The notes under the pieces were generated by a model. The model did no database searches. It was given only the letters and a program-made list of their open reading frames with translations, and was not told the DNA's origin. Positions 12,796-24,905 of a DNA stretch of 64,000 nucleotides are shown one piece after another. Numbering within the stretch: position 1 is the first letter of the stretch; each line of letters starts with the position of its first letter. The position numbers and the translations under genes are program-made. The stretch covers positions 22,206,462 to 22,270,461 of the forward strand of contig OZ020517.1 in assembly GCA_963971425.1 (NCBI GenBank), read 5' to 3'. Source of the DNA: Bryoerythrophyllum caledonicum. Taxonomy: Eukaryota; Streptophyta; Bryopsida; Pottiales; Pottiaceae.

Positions 12796-15700
12796 TCACT
12801 TTTTCTTCTGCTGCCAACTCCTTCGGTCACGACAGTCCTTGCTTCCACATATGCAACGAAAGCTTGGAACTTCGTTAGTAGTGTCTTCAAAATCAATACC
12901 ATAGTCCCAGGTGAGCTCCTCCCCGGCCACCACATTCCTACTAGTGAAGAATACCACCTGGTTTTAAACCACAGTTGAGTATGTTAATTTCAAGTACACA
13001 TTCAACATTCTTATAGAAGGAGGAATATTGGACCATTCATATTGTGGAAGATACTTACATGATAGTATCCTGTCAAATGCGTCTCAATATCAACTGGAAT
13101 CTGTAACAGATTTGCATCATGGCATCTACGTTCCACATTCAGACCACTTAGATTGGATTTTAATACATCTTCTCCAACAAACATCTTCTAGACAATGTTG
13201 CCTAAATCAAAATATAAAATTTGACTAACCTATGATTCAGAAATCTTGAGACGTTTCCTTCTCTGGTCGCATCAATTGAGAGACACTCAGCATCGCTGAG
13301 CTCATCTTCTAATCTCCAATTTGCATCTTAATTAAGGGCATACTTACCATGGGAGCGCATGCGCGTATCCAAGTTCTCGCTAGATAAAACCTCTCCTAGA
13401 AATTCGAAGACAAACGCCCCTATAGGTAAATGTTCCAATGTCCGTATGCCCCACTCCTTGTCGTTGTTGACCCAATAAACCTGTGAAAACGTACAACTTA
13501 AACAAGAAACGTTCTATTGCATGAAACGAGCGAAAGCCAAAAAGGAAAATCAGGAAAAAAACTTATACAAAAAACCAGCAAGGAACAAAAAATGTAGCAA
13601 CGAACACATACCTAGAGTTGTCGTGTTACTCCGTTCTGCACAACACGGTTAGCACAAAGGACATCGCAATGACACCCAGGCCCACATTCCTTTAAAAAAG
13701 TCCTAGTTATGTGGCCCATACATCTCCCCTTCACGGCATTTGAACAACCTACACTCTGGCAATATTTGTATAAGTCCGTATCTCGTCCCAATGTCTCCCT
13801 AAGAGCCTGCAAAGAATCCACATCATGAAAGATATGACACTTCGTTTTACAAGTAGGGAGCTAAAATTAAATTTTTGACACTCTAATACTAATGTTGATG
13901 CTGGAAATAAGAGCCATACCGTTTCGATGTAGTACTTGTGAAGTACGCTCCCTCCAGTATAAGGAGCACAGTCTGTTGCATAGAAAGCACAGTCGCATAC
14001 ATTTCTCCGGGATACTCCACACGCATATTTGCAGCCACAACAACCTTTCCCTTCTGCTACTGTTAGGTCCAGATCTACACACACAACTCCAACGAGTGAG
14101 TTTTGTAAAATGTAGTCAAAACCGTCCGGTCCCAAGCATGGGTCTTCCATGACAACCACGCTTATGGGAGTCCTTTCAGCTCCTTTGGATAAATCATACG
14201 ACTTTCGTGGTAGCCGAGCATCCTGCAACCAAAAAGACAAATCTGCATCACAATGGCAAAAACATGACTTGCCTTCTATACATACATGATCAATAACAAT
14301 GAAATTACCAAGCCACATCTATACGTAAAGCCGACAATGAAGGTGAGTACTTCCTATAATACAATATTGTATATTACAAAAAAATATATAGTGTAAAATA
14401 TACTGAGATAGAGTATATTGCACCACTTAAGGTACTACTGCATTTCATTAGAATACTACAGCCCACTCAGGTTTGTCAACCTTAGCACCATTAGAATATT
14501 TGTAGTGTGTAATAACATATACAAAAGCCTGACTCGATGTGGCCCATTCTAGAGGACTGCTATCGCAGAAAACTAACATACTCAAAGTTCTATGTATGGT
14601 GACTCAACGTCTCCATACATAACACCATACCAAAAATTCAAAAGTCGCCCCACTACTAGCGTATATACAAACGTACCCGTGCAATCCACCGGCCACAAGA
14701 ATGAGGATATGCACATCTCGCATGATTCATGAAGTACCTACACCAGGTAAATCTCGAAACTTCAAATTCACTACTATTTCCTACATGATCTCTTTACCTT
14801 CCCACCTTTCGGGTCGCCAACCTCATTGTCCACTATATCTGCAGAACCTACTTGGTCGACCTTCTTCCTCTTTGCCGCCTTCATCTTCCCTGTAGATACC
14901 TCACCTATTTCTTCGGTAGGTCCTTCGCGTCGTGTTTTGATTTTGTCCTTCCCCTTACCCCTCGTCTGTGCTCCAGCGTTGCTAGTGTCGATCATGGCAG
15001 GGGAAGCAACCTTCCCTCTAACAATACCTTTCTTCACCTTCTTTGACTTCAACTCTGCAATTCTCATTTGATACTCAGCAAGCAAAGCTGCCTCCTCCAA
15101 AACACCGTCATCTATGTCCTTCCCCTCTATGTCACTCTCAGGACCTAAAGCTTCCAATGTTACAACCCACGAGGTTTGTCAATACATGTGGATACCACTC
15201 CAAGACTGAACACTACCCGAATGAGAGGCACATCGTACCTTCTTTGTTGTATGCTTGCTCGGTTGGGGGATGCATAGGTAGGCTGCACATCAGCAGAGGT
15301 TGAGAGTTTGACGCCTCCTTCACATGTGATGGAAGTGCCTCCAAGGATGAGACTGGGTCCTTGGCCGGTGAAAGTCCCACCACGTTGGGCCGTGAAACTA
15401 GTGGTTCTGCGCAAGCTTCCAATGCGTTCTTTGGCATGCTCAAGGGCTTCTCCAGGGCTGCTGAGTATAAGACTCTCCTCGGTGGGGTAGCAAAGTCACT
15501 CTTCTCTATGCCAAGGCCTGAAATCTTGGGGAACTTCTCAGGGCTAGTTACAATGCACTCAGCCGGAATACCATCTTTTCCCGCAGAATGACGAGAGTCA
15601 TCAATTGTTGAGCTCAATTTCGCGTGGCTAGTCTCCCCTACACTGTACGTGCAGGTGGTGGTGGAGTTAGGACTATGAAATACATCTGAAGACCCTGCAA

Positions 15701-18060
15701 TGACGACAACAACTAGACAACTATGTTAGCCACAGAAGTGCAATGAACTGAAGCTTGGAACATAGCTTTCTGCATGTCTAGTACCCCAATATACAAAGAC
15801 ATAGTATGAACTATCACAGAATAGGATATATTATACTACTACCCAACCAACTAGTATTGTACTAGAGTAAGATACACTAAATTGAATACTGCAGAGTATT
15901 TATTATTTTTTATTTGAGTATATGGAAGTGTCTGGTGAAGCATAAGAGGCTACTTCATACACATTGAAACAATTTTGAATACCCATACCCAAAAAAAAAC
16001 ACCTGGTCAACTAGTCCTTGAGACTGCATATAGTATCAACTATATACTATGCAGTATATCATAGTATAGGTGACCGTACAAAGTTTCATTCAATAAAAAA
16101 TAAGACACAATGAAGCACTACTACGTGGTGTTCTAAGACAGTACACTAAGTCTATAGAAGGGGATAAAATACCTCACAAATAGACAAGTGCATACTACGC
16201 AATATACTTAAGGAACCTAAGCAGAATTATAAACAAAACCACGAACTAAAGAGGGAGTGAATGAAGGATATGAAACACACTTGAGACACATGTAAGACTC
16301 ACACGCACTGCATACGAATAGGATAACACACACAAGGGTGTCATGTACTATACCTTGGGCTACCACAAACTTCACACCAGAAACTAATATATTGTGTCAT
16401 CTACAGCACATTATACGCGACACAAACAAAAAATATAGGTGAACAAGTGTACCTTGGGCATTGACTACCAAATACAAATGAAAGGAAACAAGAGAAGGGT
16501 GACATGAAAGAAAGAGTTACCAATTGTATGGCAGTTCTTCTTTGGTGCTATGGTCCTTGCTGAAATCGCCAACACTCGACTCATGCCACAATCCAAGCTT
16601 TCTGACTGCACCTGAAGGTCATCAGGCAACTCTCCATATCCGTTGCTCTTGTACCAATCGGGGTGCACCATACCGCAATCTTGTGATGCACACCTGGAAT
16701 TTGACCTAAACCAAACCCGAGCGCACCATGGATGATAGACATGTAGGCAACTACAGACATGCATGTCATTGTGAGGAAATGACAACTCACAAACCGAGCA
16801 TGTGCGAGACCGAAGTGTAGTCCATCCCTCACCCTCAGCCTCCTCGAGGTATACCATGGGATGAGGGAAAACTGATAGTCCGTTGTAACCTGCCTTTAAC
16901 GCCGCAGCGCACTTCACCAAGTCTTTGGCCTGCCTGCCCAGCATATCTCCACGCCAAGTCAACCTTCCTATCTGGACTCCCTTGCACTCGTAATCAGCCT
17001 GTAGTATGACAAGCTTGTCTGAAGCCTCCCGATGCATGTCATCATAAAAGTCTAGGTGAACTTGTAGGCTTGAAATCCGACTGTCATCCGTGCATTCCTC
17101 CACTCGCTTCCTTGCAACAGCCCGTGATGCCTCCATAGTGTCAACTAACTGCCTCTGAGTACCCATCTGATGCACATGTTGAAGGAACTCCTTCTTCACG
17201 ATCTCCAGCTCCTTCTTGCCAGCCTCGATCTCCAGCCTCATAAGCGCTAAAACATCCTGCACTTCCCCCTTCTTCTTCTCCGTCCACAAGGAGCTGTGCG
17301 GGGCCTTCATGTCCATGCCCGTAGATGGATTAGTGCCCTCCATCTTCACCACCACTTCCCCGTCTAAATAGCTCCCGAGCTCATCCTCTGCAACGACTTC
17401 AGCGAATGTCTTCCCAAGAATCCGAGCCTTCTCTTTCACAAAACCTACCATTTTCTTCCGCCAGGCTGAGCGCTGATTAGTGTTGGTTACAGTGGCAAAA
17501 CGTGCCCATTCAACCTCAACATCCATCACAACCTCTGCTACGACCGCAACAACGAAGTCCTTGCCTATCAGCTTCGTGCTAGGCACCACAGTTTTTTTAT
17601 AACAAATACAATAGTATTTTTCTATTGCCTTTGTAATCCTAGCATCAGAGACCTTCCTAAAAGAGTACCCGGATTTGCCCGCTCGACGAGGACCAAAGAT
17701 CTGAGCAAGATCTAACTCACTCACATCATGCATTTCATGGTGCTTGTGTGGATTCAGCCCACCGGCATGTATATTGTAATGGTCCCGAAAAACTTCGTAG
17801 TTAATCGCACGAGGAGGGGCACCCCTGAGCATCATCCCTATCTTGGCATCGATGTCCATGAGTGCGGCTTCCCTCTCCTCCACAGCAGCGACGAATTCGA
17901 CGACTTCGGCGTCCTTCTCCACGTCGTTCTTGGCATCATCATCGCCGTCAGAGTCATCCTCCGAAATCCGGTCATCATTCCTCGTGATGGAGGCCTCTCT
18001 CCTGGTAGCCCCCCGAAGGACCCTCTTCTCTTGCCTTCCCATGTTGTCCACAGAAACACC
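12796..18060 (-). CDS. SUVR-like SET-domain histone methyltransferase encoded by the TIR transposon
   Basis: Nine exons on the minus strand, each with GT-AG borders: 18060-16521, 15694-15239, 15150-14798, 14222-13920, 13806-13612, 13480-13348, 13326-13230, 13125-13059, 12957-12796. Their phases join to 1,102 codons ending in TGA. The first exon has acidic and coiled-coil-like stretches, then a RING/PHD-like Cys-His cluster near 16810-16670 (CSVCELS, CSCLHVYHPWC). The last six exons form a Su(var)3-9 type module: Cys-rich pre-SET (KGCCGCKYACG to CGPGCHCDVLCANR), SET (EWGIRTLEHLPIGAFVFEF, REGNVSRFLNHRCHDAN, ELTWDYG) and post-SET CICGSKDC. Family role: lysine methylation of histone H3, usually K9. 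No SRA domain seen, so SUVR rather than SUVH. One in-frame TAG is the last codon of exon 13806-13612, where relatives have Gln. The true N-terminus is not fixed; an ATG lies near 18041 and upstream exons are possible. Confidence 0.85.
14223..14797 (-). other. Intron between the linker exon and the pre-SET exon
   Basis: Bounded by GT at 14797 and AG at 14223. Phase 0 on both sides. AT-rich with several agtata/tatact words near 14350-14470; no further exon is needed to keep the frame. Confidence 0.65.
15695..16520 (-). other. Intron of the SET-domain gene with AGTATA-rich core
   Basis: Bounded by GT after 16521 and AG before 15694; the codon split G/GG is restored across it. The centre (15780-16100) is dense in tatact/agtata words (atatactatgcagtatatcatagtata-like runs). 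Confidence 0.65.
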
Positions 18061-18359
18061 CTGAAACATGACCACCAATAAATATGTTAGATCTTAGTAA
18101 AATGAACACGTTTACTCACGACAAGCACATCTACAGCACCTCCATACACATGTTTTTCCCATGTGAAACTGTCCAAGCATGTCTGAAGCAATATTTCGTT
18201 CACCAAAAAAGTAGAATCCGGCGCTACGCCTACTCACAGGGAACACTAAACCTATTAACAGGTATTCGCTAATGGGCACTGGACCAGCTCTCACATATAC
18301 ATTCGGATCACATCTAAGATGTGCTATTAAATTTTTTTAAAAAATTGGGCGTCAACACT

Positions 18360-18905
18360 TACAGCGGTGGTGTCTTCAGTAGGGAGCAAGAGTTCGTTGT
18401 CACCTCTTGATCTCAGGTGGCAGCTACAGTTCAACCTCTGGCTTCAGCGGCGACCTCATCACCGTCAACTCTATGATCATCGAGCACAGACCCCTACTGT
18501 GCGGCTGAATACAGAAGGGGGTTCGTGGCTCCCAATCGCGCTAGCAAACAGCTCCACCGAGTAAGTATATCTTACCAGGTAATTACTACTTGGCGCTAGA
18601 CTACGGACATCACATAAACACTCGATCTCACAACTAATATGAGGTACAAAAACAAAAAAAACCAAAAAACTTGGGCACGTATACTTACAGCGGTGGTGTA
18701 CTCAGCTTTGGCTGCAAGAGTTGGCTCCCAGATGTGATCTGCCGCGGCAGCTACCGTTCAACCCCCCGCTTCCTCCGCGACCTCATCACCGTGAAGTCTG
18801 GTTGTCATCAAGCAGAAACCCCTGTTGTGCGGCTGAATGCACAAAGGAGGTACTGTACATGCAATTCGCGCGCACAAACAGCCTCCGGCCACGAAACAAC
18901 TCACG
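18360..18905 (-). repeat. Direct duplication upstream of the SET-domain gene
   Basis: Segments 18360-18565 and 18686-18905 are similar: both start (+ strand) acagcggtggtgt, contain gcgacctcatcaccgt and tgcggctgaat, and on the minus strand both end in CACCACCGCT followed by a GTAAGT donor. They look like two copies of a 5' exon plus flank, so the SET gene may have alternative first exons. The lower copy can splice in phase to the exon at 18060. Confidence 0.6.
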
Positions 18906-19303
18906 TATGTGTGGCGAGGCGACCAATCCAACGCGCTGAGAATCTACGTTCATCCTAAACCCTGAATGCTGCATGTCTCTAACACAAACCTCTCTACTCA
19001 CGCACGTCGTGAAGCTCATAGATTGCGTAGCATACAACAGCACAAGCTCCCTAAATTTTTGTGTACATACTGAAAAAAGAGTTGCAAAACTGGCCAGCTG
19101 AACGAACCCCTGAAAACGAGCGGCGGCATGGAATTAAAGGCTGACCCATGTGGCTACGCGCCACTTGTTGAATTCAATGTGCCGTCGTGTCTTTGGTATC
19201 AAATCAGAGAATAGATTCTACGGCCACGATTGAACTCCTGGATTCAAATAGACGGCTGTCATTGATTCCCATTTTTGCAAAGGACCCCAATTCAAATATA
19301 CTA
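18906..19303. other. Right subterminal region of the TIR transposon
   Basis: No recognised gene. Probably the promoter side of the SET-domain gene. Confidence 0.4.
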
Positions 19304-19354
19304 CACAGTATTTTTTTTTGCCCATTTTGTACCCCCCTTAGCGTACTTTCACCC
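19304..19354 (-). repeat. Right terminal inverted repeat of the 13-kb transposon
   Basis: Reads GGGTGAAAGTACGCTAAGG on the minus strand starting at 19354. An A-run (positions about 19311-19320 on that strand) separates the outer match from the inner ATACTGT word. Confidence 0.82.
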
Positions 19355-19836
19355 CAGAGCGAGATTGGTAAACATAGATACCAACGGCCTTTGCCGCAAT
19401 CCAATTCCAAACAAAGCAAATGCTACAAGCGCTCGGTAGCATAGTGAGGATGGGGCCTATTCATTGTCAGGTTGACATTATTTGGCCTTTCTAAGTGTGT
19501 TAGCGATGTGTAGAGATGACACTGAAGAAGTTATTGTGGCCACAATAAATGAGGATGGCAGTGAAGAATCCAGGGGCGCCAAATATAATTTTGAGGACAC
19601 AAACGTGATGTAGTTTTTGAAGAATGAAGGAGTGCCTACGTGGTCAGCCAAACGGTTTGTGTGGAAGAGAACTTACATTTTGAAAGTGTGGGCGGATCGC
19701 ACCCAAAAGATTGTGTCGTCTCCATTAGAGAGTGTGAAGTTTATTAGAGGACACGCATGAAGACTTTGGGCACTTGCTCCAGCTTCACTATTGGTTGCAA
19801 GGAATGCAGTCACAAATTCAAGATTTGATGGCCCGG
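19355..19836 (+). pseudogene. Element A, part 2: RNase H-integrase linker and zinc-binding N-terminus
   Basis: Resumes the homology to element B at the linker (B positions about 33867 downward). The integrase HHCC region is recognisable near 19758-19836 (HEDFGHL, HYWL) but ends where the next insertion begins, inside the Cys pair. Several indels and a TAG near 19612. Confidence 0.85.
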
Positions 19837-21729
19837 TGTCCTGATGGAAATTCTTCCATCATGTACATACGAGTATTAGTCTTTATATGTGTGGATTTTA
19901 ATAAGTAAGGAGTTGGGGTAAAAGGGGTTGGTCGTGGTAAGAACCACGGTTTGAGGATTTGGACAAGTGTTAGCATATAGGTGCTGCACCGCTCTTGTCA
20001 CTGCTCAGGGGGGTAGGTAGCGGGTTGACTGGTATTTTTCCTGCCTCACTAGCGAGCCAAGCCGTGGGCCGCCGAACCGCTCGACGGGCTCGATCGGGTT
20101 CGAACCCGGACCGGCGGCAGCCACTGACCACGACATTTCCAGCCAACCAACTCCACGACTTGGCGATCAGGTTGTGCGAATCAACACCTTTATACGTCCG
20201 TACCATCAGCTATCTTACGATAAGTTTTATTTTTTATTTTTATTTAGTTATTTTTTTTATTTTACTTATCTTGTTGGTTGGAAGGTCTAAGTTTTTAGTC
20301 TTCCAATAAATAAATGACTAGGGGATTTTATGTGGTTGAAAGTGGAAAGGATAAGAAAGTAATGAAGTACCTTGTGGGGTACTTTGGGTAGGATAATATG
20401 GGCTGGAGTGCCCACGTCCACTTGAGGGAAAAAAATGGGAAAAGAGATTCTTTAGGGAGTGTGTGTGTGTGTGCGGGAGGGAGAGCAAGGTTTTGGAGCA
20501 GAACTTTGACTGTGTGTAACTCGTTGAGCTTGAATGATATGGAATTGAAAATTTGTGATCTTGTTCCTTGTTTCAAGAGCTTTCCATTCTCGTTTTAAAA
20601 TTTGAATTCGGAGTTGTAGAGAAAAAGTTATTGAGGTTTTAATTCTGTAAAAACCCGAGGCCATCCATTGAGGGGCAGAGGTTTCGAGGAGCCACAACTT
20701 TTTATGTAGTTCTCAATTTGGTTTGAGATTTTGAGGGACTGTGCATCTCTATCTTAGCTTTCTAGAAAGATATTATAATTGAGATTCGGAGTTGTGAGCA
20801 AGAAGTTATAGAGATCAGAATGAATAGGGGTAGGCAGAACTTTGATTGTCCATAACTTTTGGACAGTAGTTTAGAATTGTTTGAGAATTGGAAGGTGCGT
20901 GAACAATGGTCATAACTCTTCAAAAAGTTCTTACAATTGAGATTTGGAGTTTTGAAGAAGAAGTTATGAGCGATTGAATATCTAGGGGGGCAGAACTTTG
21001 AACTCGTATAGCTTTCGGACAGTAGTTTAGATTGACTTGAAATTTGGAGGAGTGTTAGTTGTCTAAATTAGCTTTCCAGAGAGCTATTATACTTAGTATT
21101 TGAAGTTTTGAGTCATCTGTGTCACTTGTTTGAAGGTTACAGCCTTGGTGAAACGTTTCCATTGTGTTTTTGAACACTTCTTTTGAGTTTCTTAGTGTTT
21201 TTGAACACTTGAAGACTTTGGAGTTGAAGGATGGAGGAATTGAAGACTTGAGGCTTAAAGAGAAGAGAAGATGGAGACAAGTGTGTTGTGGCTTGTGGTC
21301 TGATTTCTTTTTTTGTGATTCCAAGCCAGCTTTGGAGGCTAGTTGTATTTCAATTTTGTTCTTGTAAACTCTGTTGCGGCGAAGTGGGGTTAATTGCCCA
21401 CACGGTCGTATTTATGTCGTTCCCACCGGTGAGGCACGTTTGCTGGTCATCGTGGGTTTGAATTTTAGGAGCCAATCTTTCGGACGGTTTCAGCTTGTGG
21501 TCTGGCCGTCCCGTTTTACCCGTCCGAGGCCGTGGTTTCTTATCACCCACCTTTACCCTTAACCCTTTAGAGAAACTACAGGATAGGCCAACGGGGAGGA
21601 GTTTGAAGACTGAAGACTGAAGATTGAAGACCGAAGACCACAAGATTTGACAGAACTTCGTAGCAGACTATACGAAGTCGTAGCCAGATACCTCGCGTAT
21701 TCTCAAAGCGCTCCCCTCTCTACTCGACA
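19837..21729 (+). mobile_element. Solo-LTR-like insertion 1 in element A
   Basis: Starts TGTCCTGATGG and ends CTCGACA, a TG...CA pair, directly flanked by CCGG at 19833-19836 and 21730-21733. No gag or pol is found. The interior has repeated themes such as agaactttgactgt and cagtagtttaga. About 1.9 kb, so either a long solo LTR or a TRIM/LARD-like element. Its end words match insertion 2, suggesting one family. Confidence 0.65.
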
Positions 21730-21733
21730 CCGG

Positions 21734-23506
21734 TGTCCTGAAGTAATTGAGTACATGATGTGAAAACATATATTAATATAGAAAAAGAGCAGATATTGAA
21801 TGGTTTAGGCAAAAAATGAAGATATGACTAGTGGATTCATCCTCAACTATAGGGTCATACTTTATCGAGACGAGCTTTATCTTCGAAATTATTCATGCAT
21901 CTTGCACTAGCTCAGGATTCAAGAGCATCAACCGGTTGTTACACTGCTGAAGTATCAACAGTCCCTAGACCACGCGCCACACCAACTGTTCAGACAATCT
22001 GCAGGATTTGAACTTTGAATTAATTTAGTATGGCGGAAGGCTCAGCCCGCCCAATGAGTTGTGATCAATGTATGCAGATATTATCTACTAGTATATATAG
22101 CATTTGTAGCACTATGGTTACCTAAATTATGTAAAAAACCAATCACGGTTGGTAATATCTTTATAAGTTTGAAGTATGTTAGAATAATTGATAAATGAAA
22201 TTGGAAGTTGAATTAGAAAGCTCACTTCGTACGTTTTAAATTAGTTGTGGTCTCTAGATTATTTAAGACTTAAATGTTTGATGTTAAGCCTTTAAGAAAA
22301 AAATTGGGCTTAAAGTTTAGAGTTTAGATGTAAATGTTTAAATTGAGAAGATAAAGATAGTTTAAGGGATAAAATGACATGGCAAGGGGATAGAAGGATA
22401 AGAGGAGGTGGCAAGGGATAGAAGGAGGTGGCAAGGGATGGAGGGAGGATGGCTTTGGATGAAAGTCCTCACTCCATTCGCCAATTGCTATGACCAATGA
22501 TGATTCAAGGGGTTGCCCGAGGCAGCTAGGGGGTTTTGAGCAACTGTAAGACCGATTTGAAGAAAGAAAGTTCAGAACTGGATAGATGGAATTGTGAGCT
22601 GTATTTTTGGGACAAAAAACTTAGGATTCTGAGTTTTGGTGAAAGAGTTATGAGCGTTTGAAGTTAGAGGACGATTTGAAGATCTACTGCCAATCTTTTG
22701 AGCATTCCGAGAGTTTCAGGAGAGCTTTTGGAGATCAGGAGGAGCGGTTGAAGTTAGAGGGCGATTTGAAGACCTACTGCCAATCTTTTGAGCATTCCGA
22801 AAGTTTTAGGAGAACTTTTGGAGATCGGGAAGAGCGGTTGGAAAGGTGTTTTCAATCTCTATCTATTTGGCGGACAAAAAAAAGGATTTGGAGTTGTATC
22901 AGAGAAGAAATTTGGAGTTGAACAGAGTGCATATATTTTCTAAGACCGTAAGTATATCACTTTGATATTGGTGATAGTTTTGGCCATATCTTTTGTTTTC
23001 GGACGAGTTTTTGGCTAAGATTTTCAAGGAATGTGGTTTTTAAAGTTGACAACCTACAACTTTAATTTCGTGGCGTTTGAAGATTTTGCTCAAGATTTAT
23101 GAAGATTATTGTACACGGGTGTTTGTAAACAAGGGTTTAAAGATGCAGTGAGTATTTTGGCGATATCTCAAGATCGGTGACGAATTTCGAGTTGAGATTT
23201 GAAGTGGTAGTTATTTATATCACATCAGTGCTTCTTTTAAAGAAAGAATTCATTTCAATGGTTGGATTTAGAGATACATGCCCTTAGGCTTCAGGATTGC
23301 TTCCCTTTCTAAGATTTGTAAATTTTACATCGTTTTCTAAGTAGTTGGACACTTTTGTCCTACAAAGACTTATGTATTGAGGTGATTGTCTTTTAAAAGG
23401 GACAATCTATAAATATAGTTGGATTTACACCTCAAAGAACTTGGTTGGGTAAAAATTGCAGCCAGAAACTCAGTGTTTTTTGGGACACAAACTCTCTGCT
23501 ACGACA
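21734..23506 (+). mobile_element. Solo-LTR-like insertion 2 in element A
   Basis: Starts TGTCCTGAAGT and ends CTACGACA, flanked by CCGG at 21730-21733 and 23507-23510. Removing both insertions and one CCGG on each side restores the element A sequence relative to B. A TATA-like ctataaatatag lies near 23409, about 100 bp before the end, as expected for an LTR promoter. No coding domain is recognised. Confidence 0.65.
22660..22839 (+). repeat. 90-bp tandem duplication inside insertion 2
   Basis: 22660-22749 and 22750-22839 are near-identical copies (gaagttagaggacgatttga versus gaagttagagggcgatttga, and so on), with a few substitutions. The period is a multiple of three, so the frame stays open. 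Confidence 0.92.
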
Positions 23507-23510
23507 CCGG

Positions 23511-24659
23511 TGCATGGTGTATAACTGTGTGTAAGCGTCTTTTAATGCTCCAATGCCACAATTGCAACCATTATCAATTATGAGCTTGAAATAGAAGTTG
23601 AACTTGGACTTTACACGTCCATTGCCAGCCACATATCGACACAAAAAGTATGTGTTAGAGATCATTGAACACTTCTCGAAGTAGATTGAGTTGATAGCAT
23701 TGCCTGACAAATTCATTGAAAGAACCGCTTATTCTTTCCTTGATCGCATTCTGAGTTGCTTCGGAGCTCCAGCGAAAGTGCTCACAGACTAAGGACATAA
23801 CTTCTTGTGTGAGTTTTAAACATTGTGTGAGCAATCAATGATTGATCATCACACTACTTCAAGAGATCACCCCAAAGTGGATGGATTGGCAAAGGAAATG
23901 GTGCAAACCATCAGGAAGGGGCCTCGGAAGTATAGTTTATAGAAGGGACATCAACATGATTGGGACTTGCAATTACCGTGGGTAGCCATGGGCTTCGAGT
24001 TTAGCAAACAACCATCCTTGGCATCTTTTTCTCCTTACGTTTTGTCGTTTTGAAGGTATCTAGTATTACTAAAGACCATTGAGGCAGATACTGATATTGT
24101 GTTGGCTAATATGGAAAATCTAGACACGTGGGCTCATGTGTGTGAGCAACGGCTGAAGTTGTACAAGCGGATGATGCCAATGGCATTGGAGAACCTCTCA
24201 AGTGCACAACATCAAGATACATTGCACTATTCTATCACACGAAAGGAAGCTATCAATCGCACGTGCGACGTTTTATTCCTGGAGTCTATATGTATTTACT
24301 GCAAGCAACGCCCACGGCCCACCACCTTGGATGTGACAGCAAGACGGATAATATTGCGAATTCCTAAGATAAAAGATATGGGTGTGTTACTGTTTGAAGG
24401 TTGTGATGGCAAATTGTGGAAGGATTGCACGCATGACTGCGCACCTTGCCACTTGCTACACATTGACAAGAGTGTACACCTTGGACTTTCTAAAAACTCT
24501 GCTAGATTACAGTGTCGCTTATATGGTAATGCCAAACGGGCAGCCATAATGGTCATTTGTGACTTGTGTTCTAAGGGTTGCCATGTAAAATGTCTAATTC
24601 TACCTCTTTTAGAGGTCTCAGTGGGTCAATGGTTGTATCCACAATGCTTAGCACATTGA
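23511..24659 (+). pseudogene. Element A, part 3: integrase core and PHD finger remnant
   Basis: Matches B through the integrase catalytic core and C-terminal part, with stops. Past 24099 one frame stays open to the shared terminal TGA at 24657 and covers the region corresponding to VLANMDNP... in B. The C-terminal PHD finger is recognisable (LQCRLYGNAKRAA, ICDLCSKGCHVKC), but one Cys is Tyr (CRLY for CRLC) and another pair is YPQC for CPEC, so zinc binding is compromised. At two sites where B has TGA, A has Gly codons (near 23761 and 24381), so those stops in B are private. Confidence 0.85.
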
Positions 24660-24905
24660 GAGTCTACTTAGACAAGGTTAGCTATTAAAAAGTATTGGAG
24701 GCAATTAACAATGGAGCTTCCATTGCACCCGGCCTATCCTTTGTCTATAATATGGTCTGTTAGTGTCCTTTCTGTAGATCAAATTGATTTCTCTAAACTC
24801 GAGAGGTTTTCATGGTCGGTCATCCCTCCAGTTTACGTGAATTGTGTGTTTTGCGAGCGTGAAAGGGGCTTGAGCACAGGAGAAGGGGGCAAGTAAAGGG
24901 GTTGT

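Larger units (their letters stand above)
6342..19354. mobile_element. 13.0-kb TIR DNA transposon carrying transposase and SET-domain gene
   Basis: The insertion sits precisely inside element A: homology to element B stops at 6341 and resumes at about 19359. The ends are inverted repeats: left GGGTGATAGTCGACTAAGG, right (reverse complement from 19354) GGGTGAAAGTACGCTAAGG, then both continue with GGTAC-A-A; a further shared ATACTGT follows. Flanks read caaa (left) and caga (right), compatible with an imperfect 3-4 bp target duplication. Cargo: a transposase-like gene on + (8662-12066) and a multi-exon SET-domain gene on - (18060-12796), converging. Superfamily is not assigned; GGG termini with a short duplication resemble Harbinger-type ends, but the transposase does not look like Harbinger. 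Confidence 0.88.

Noticed and set aside
20085-20125. Possible tRNA T-arm (gggttcgaaccc) in insertion 1
   Set aside because: The palindrome is T-arm-like, but no acceptor, anticodon or D arm could be placed around it.
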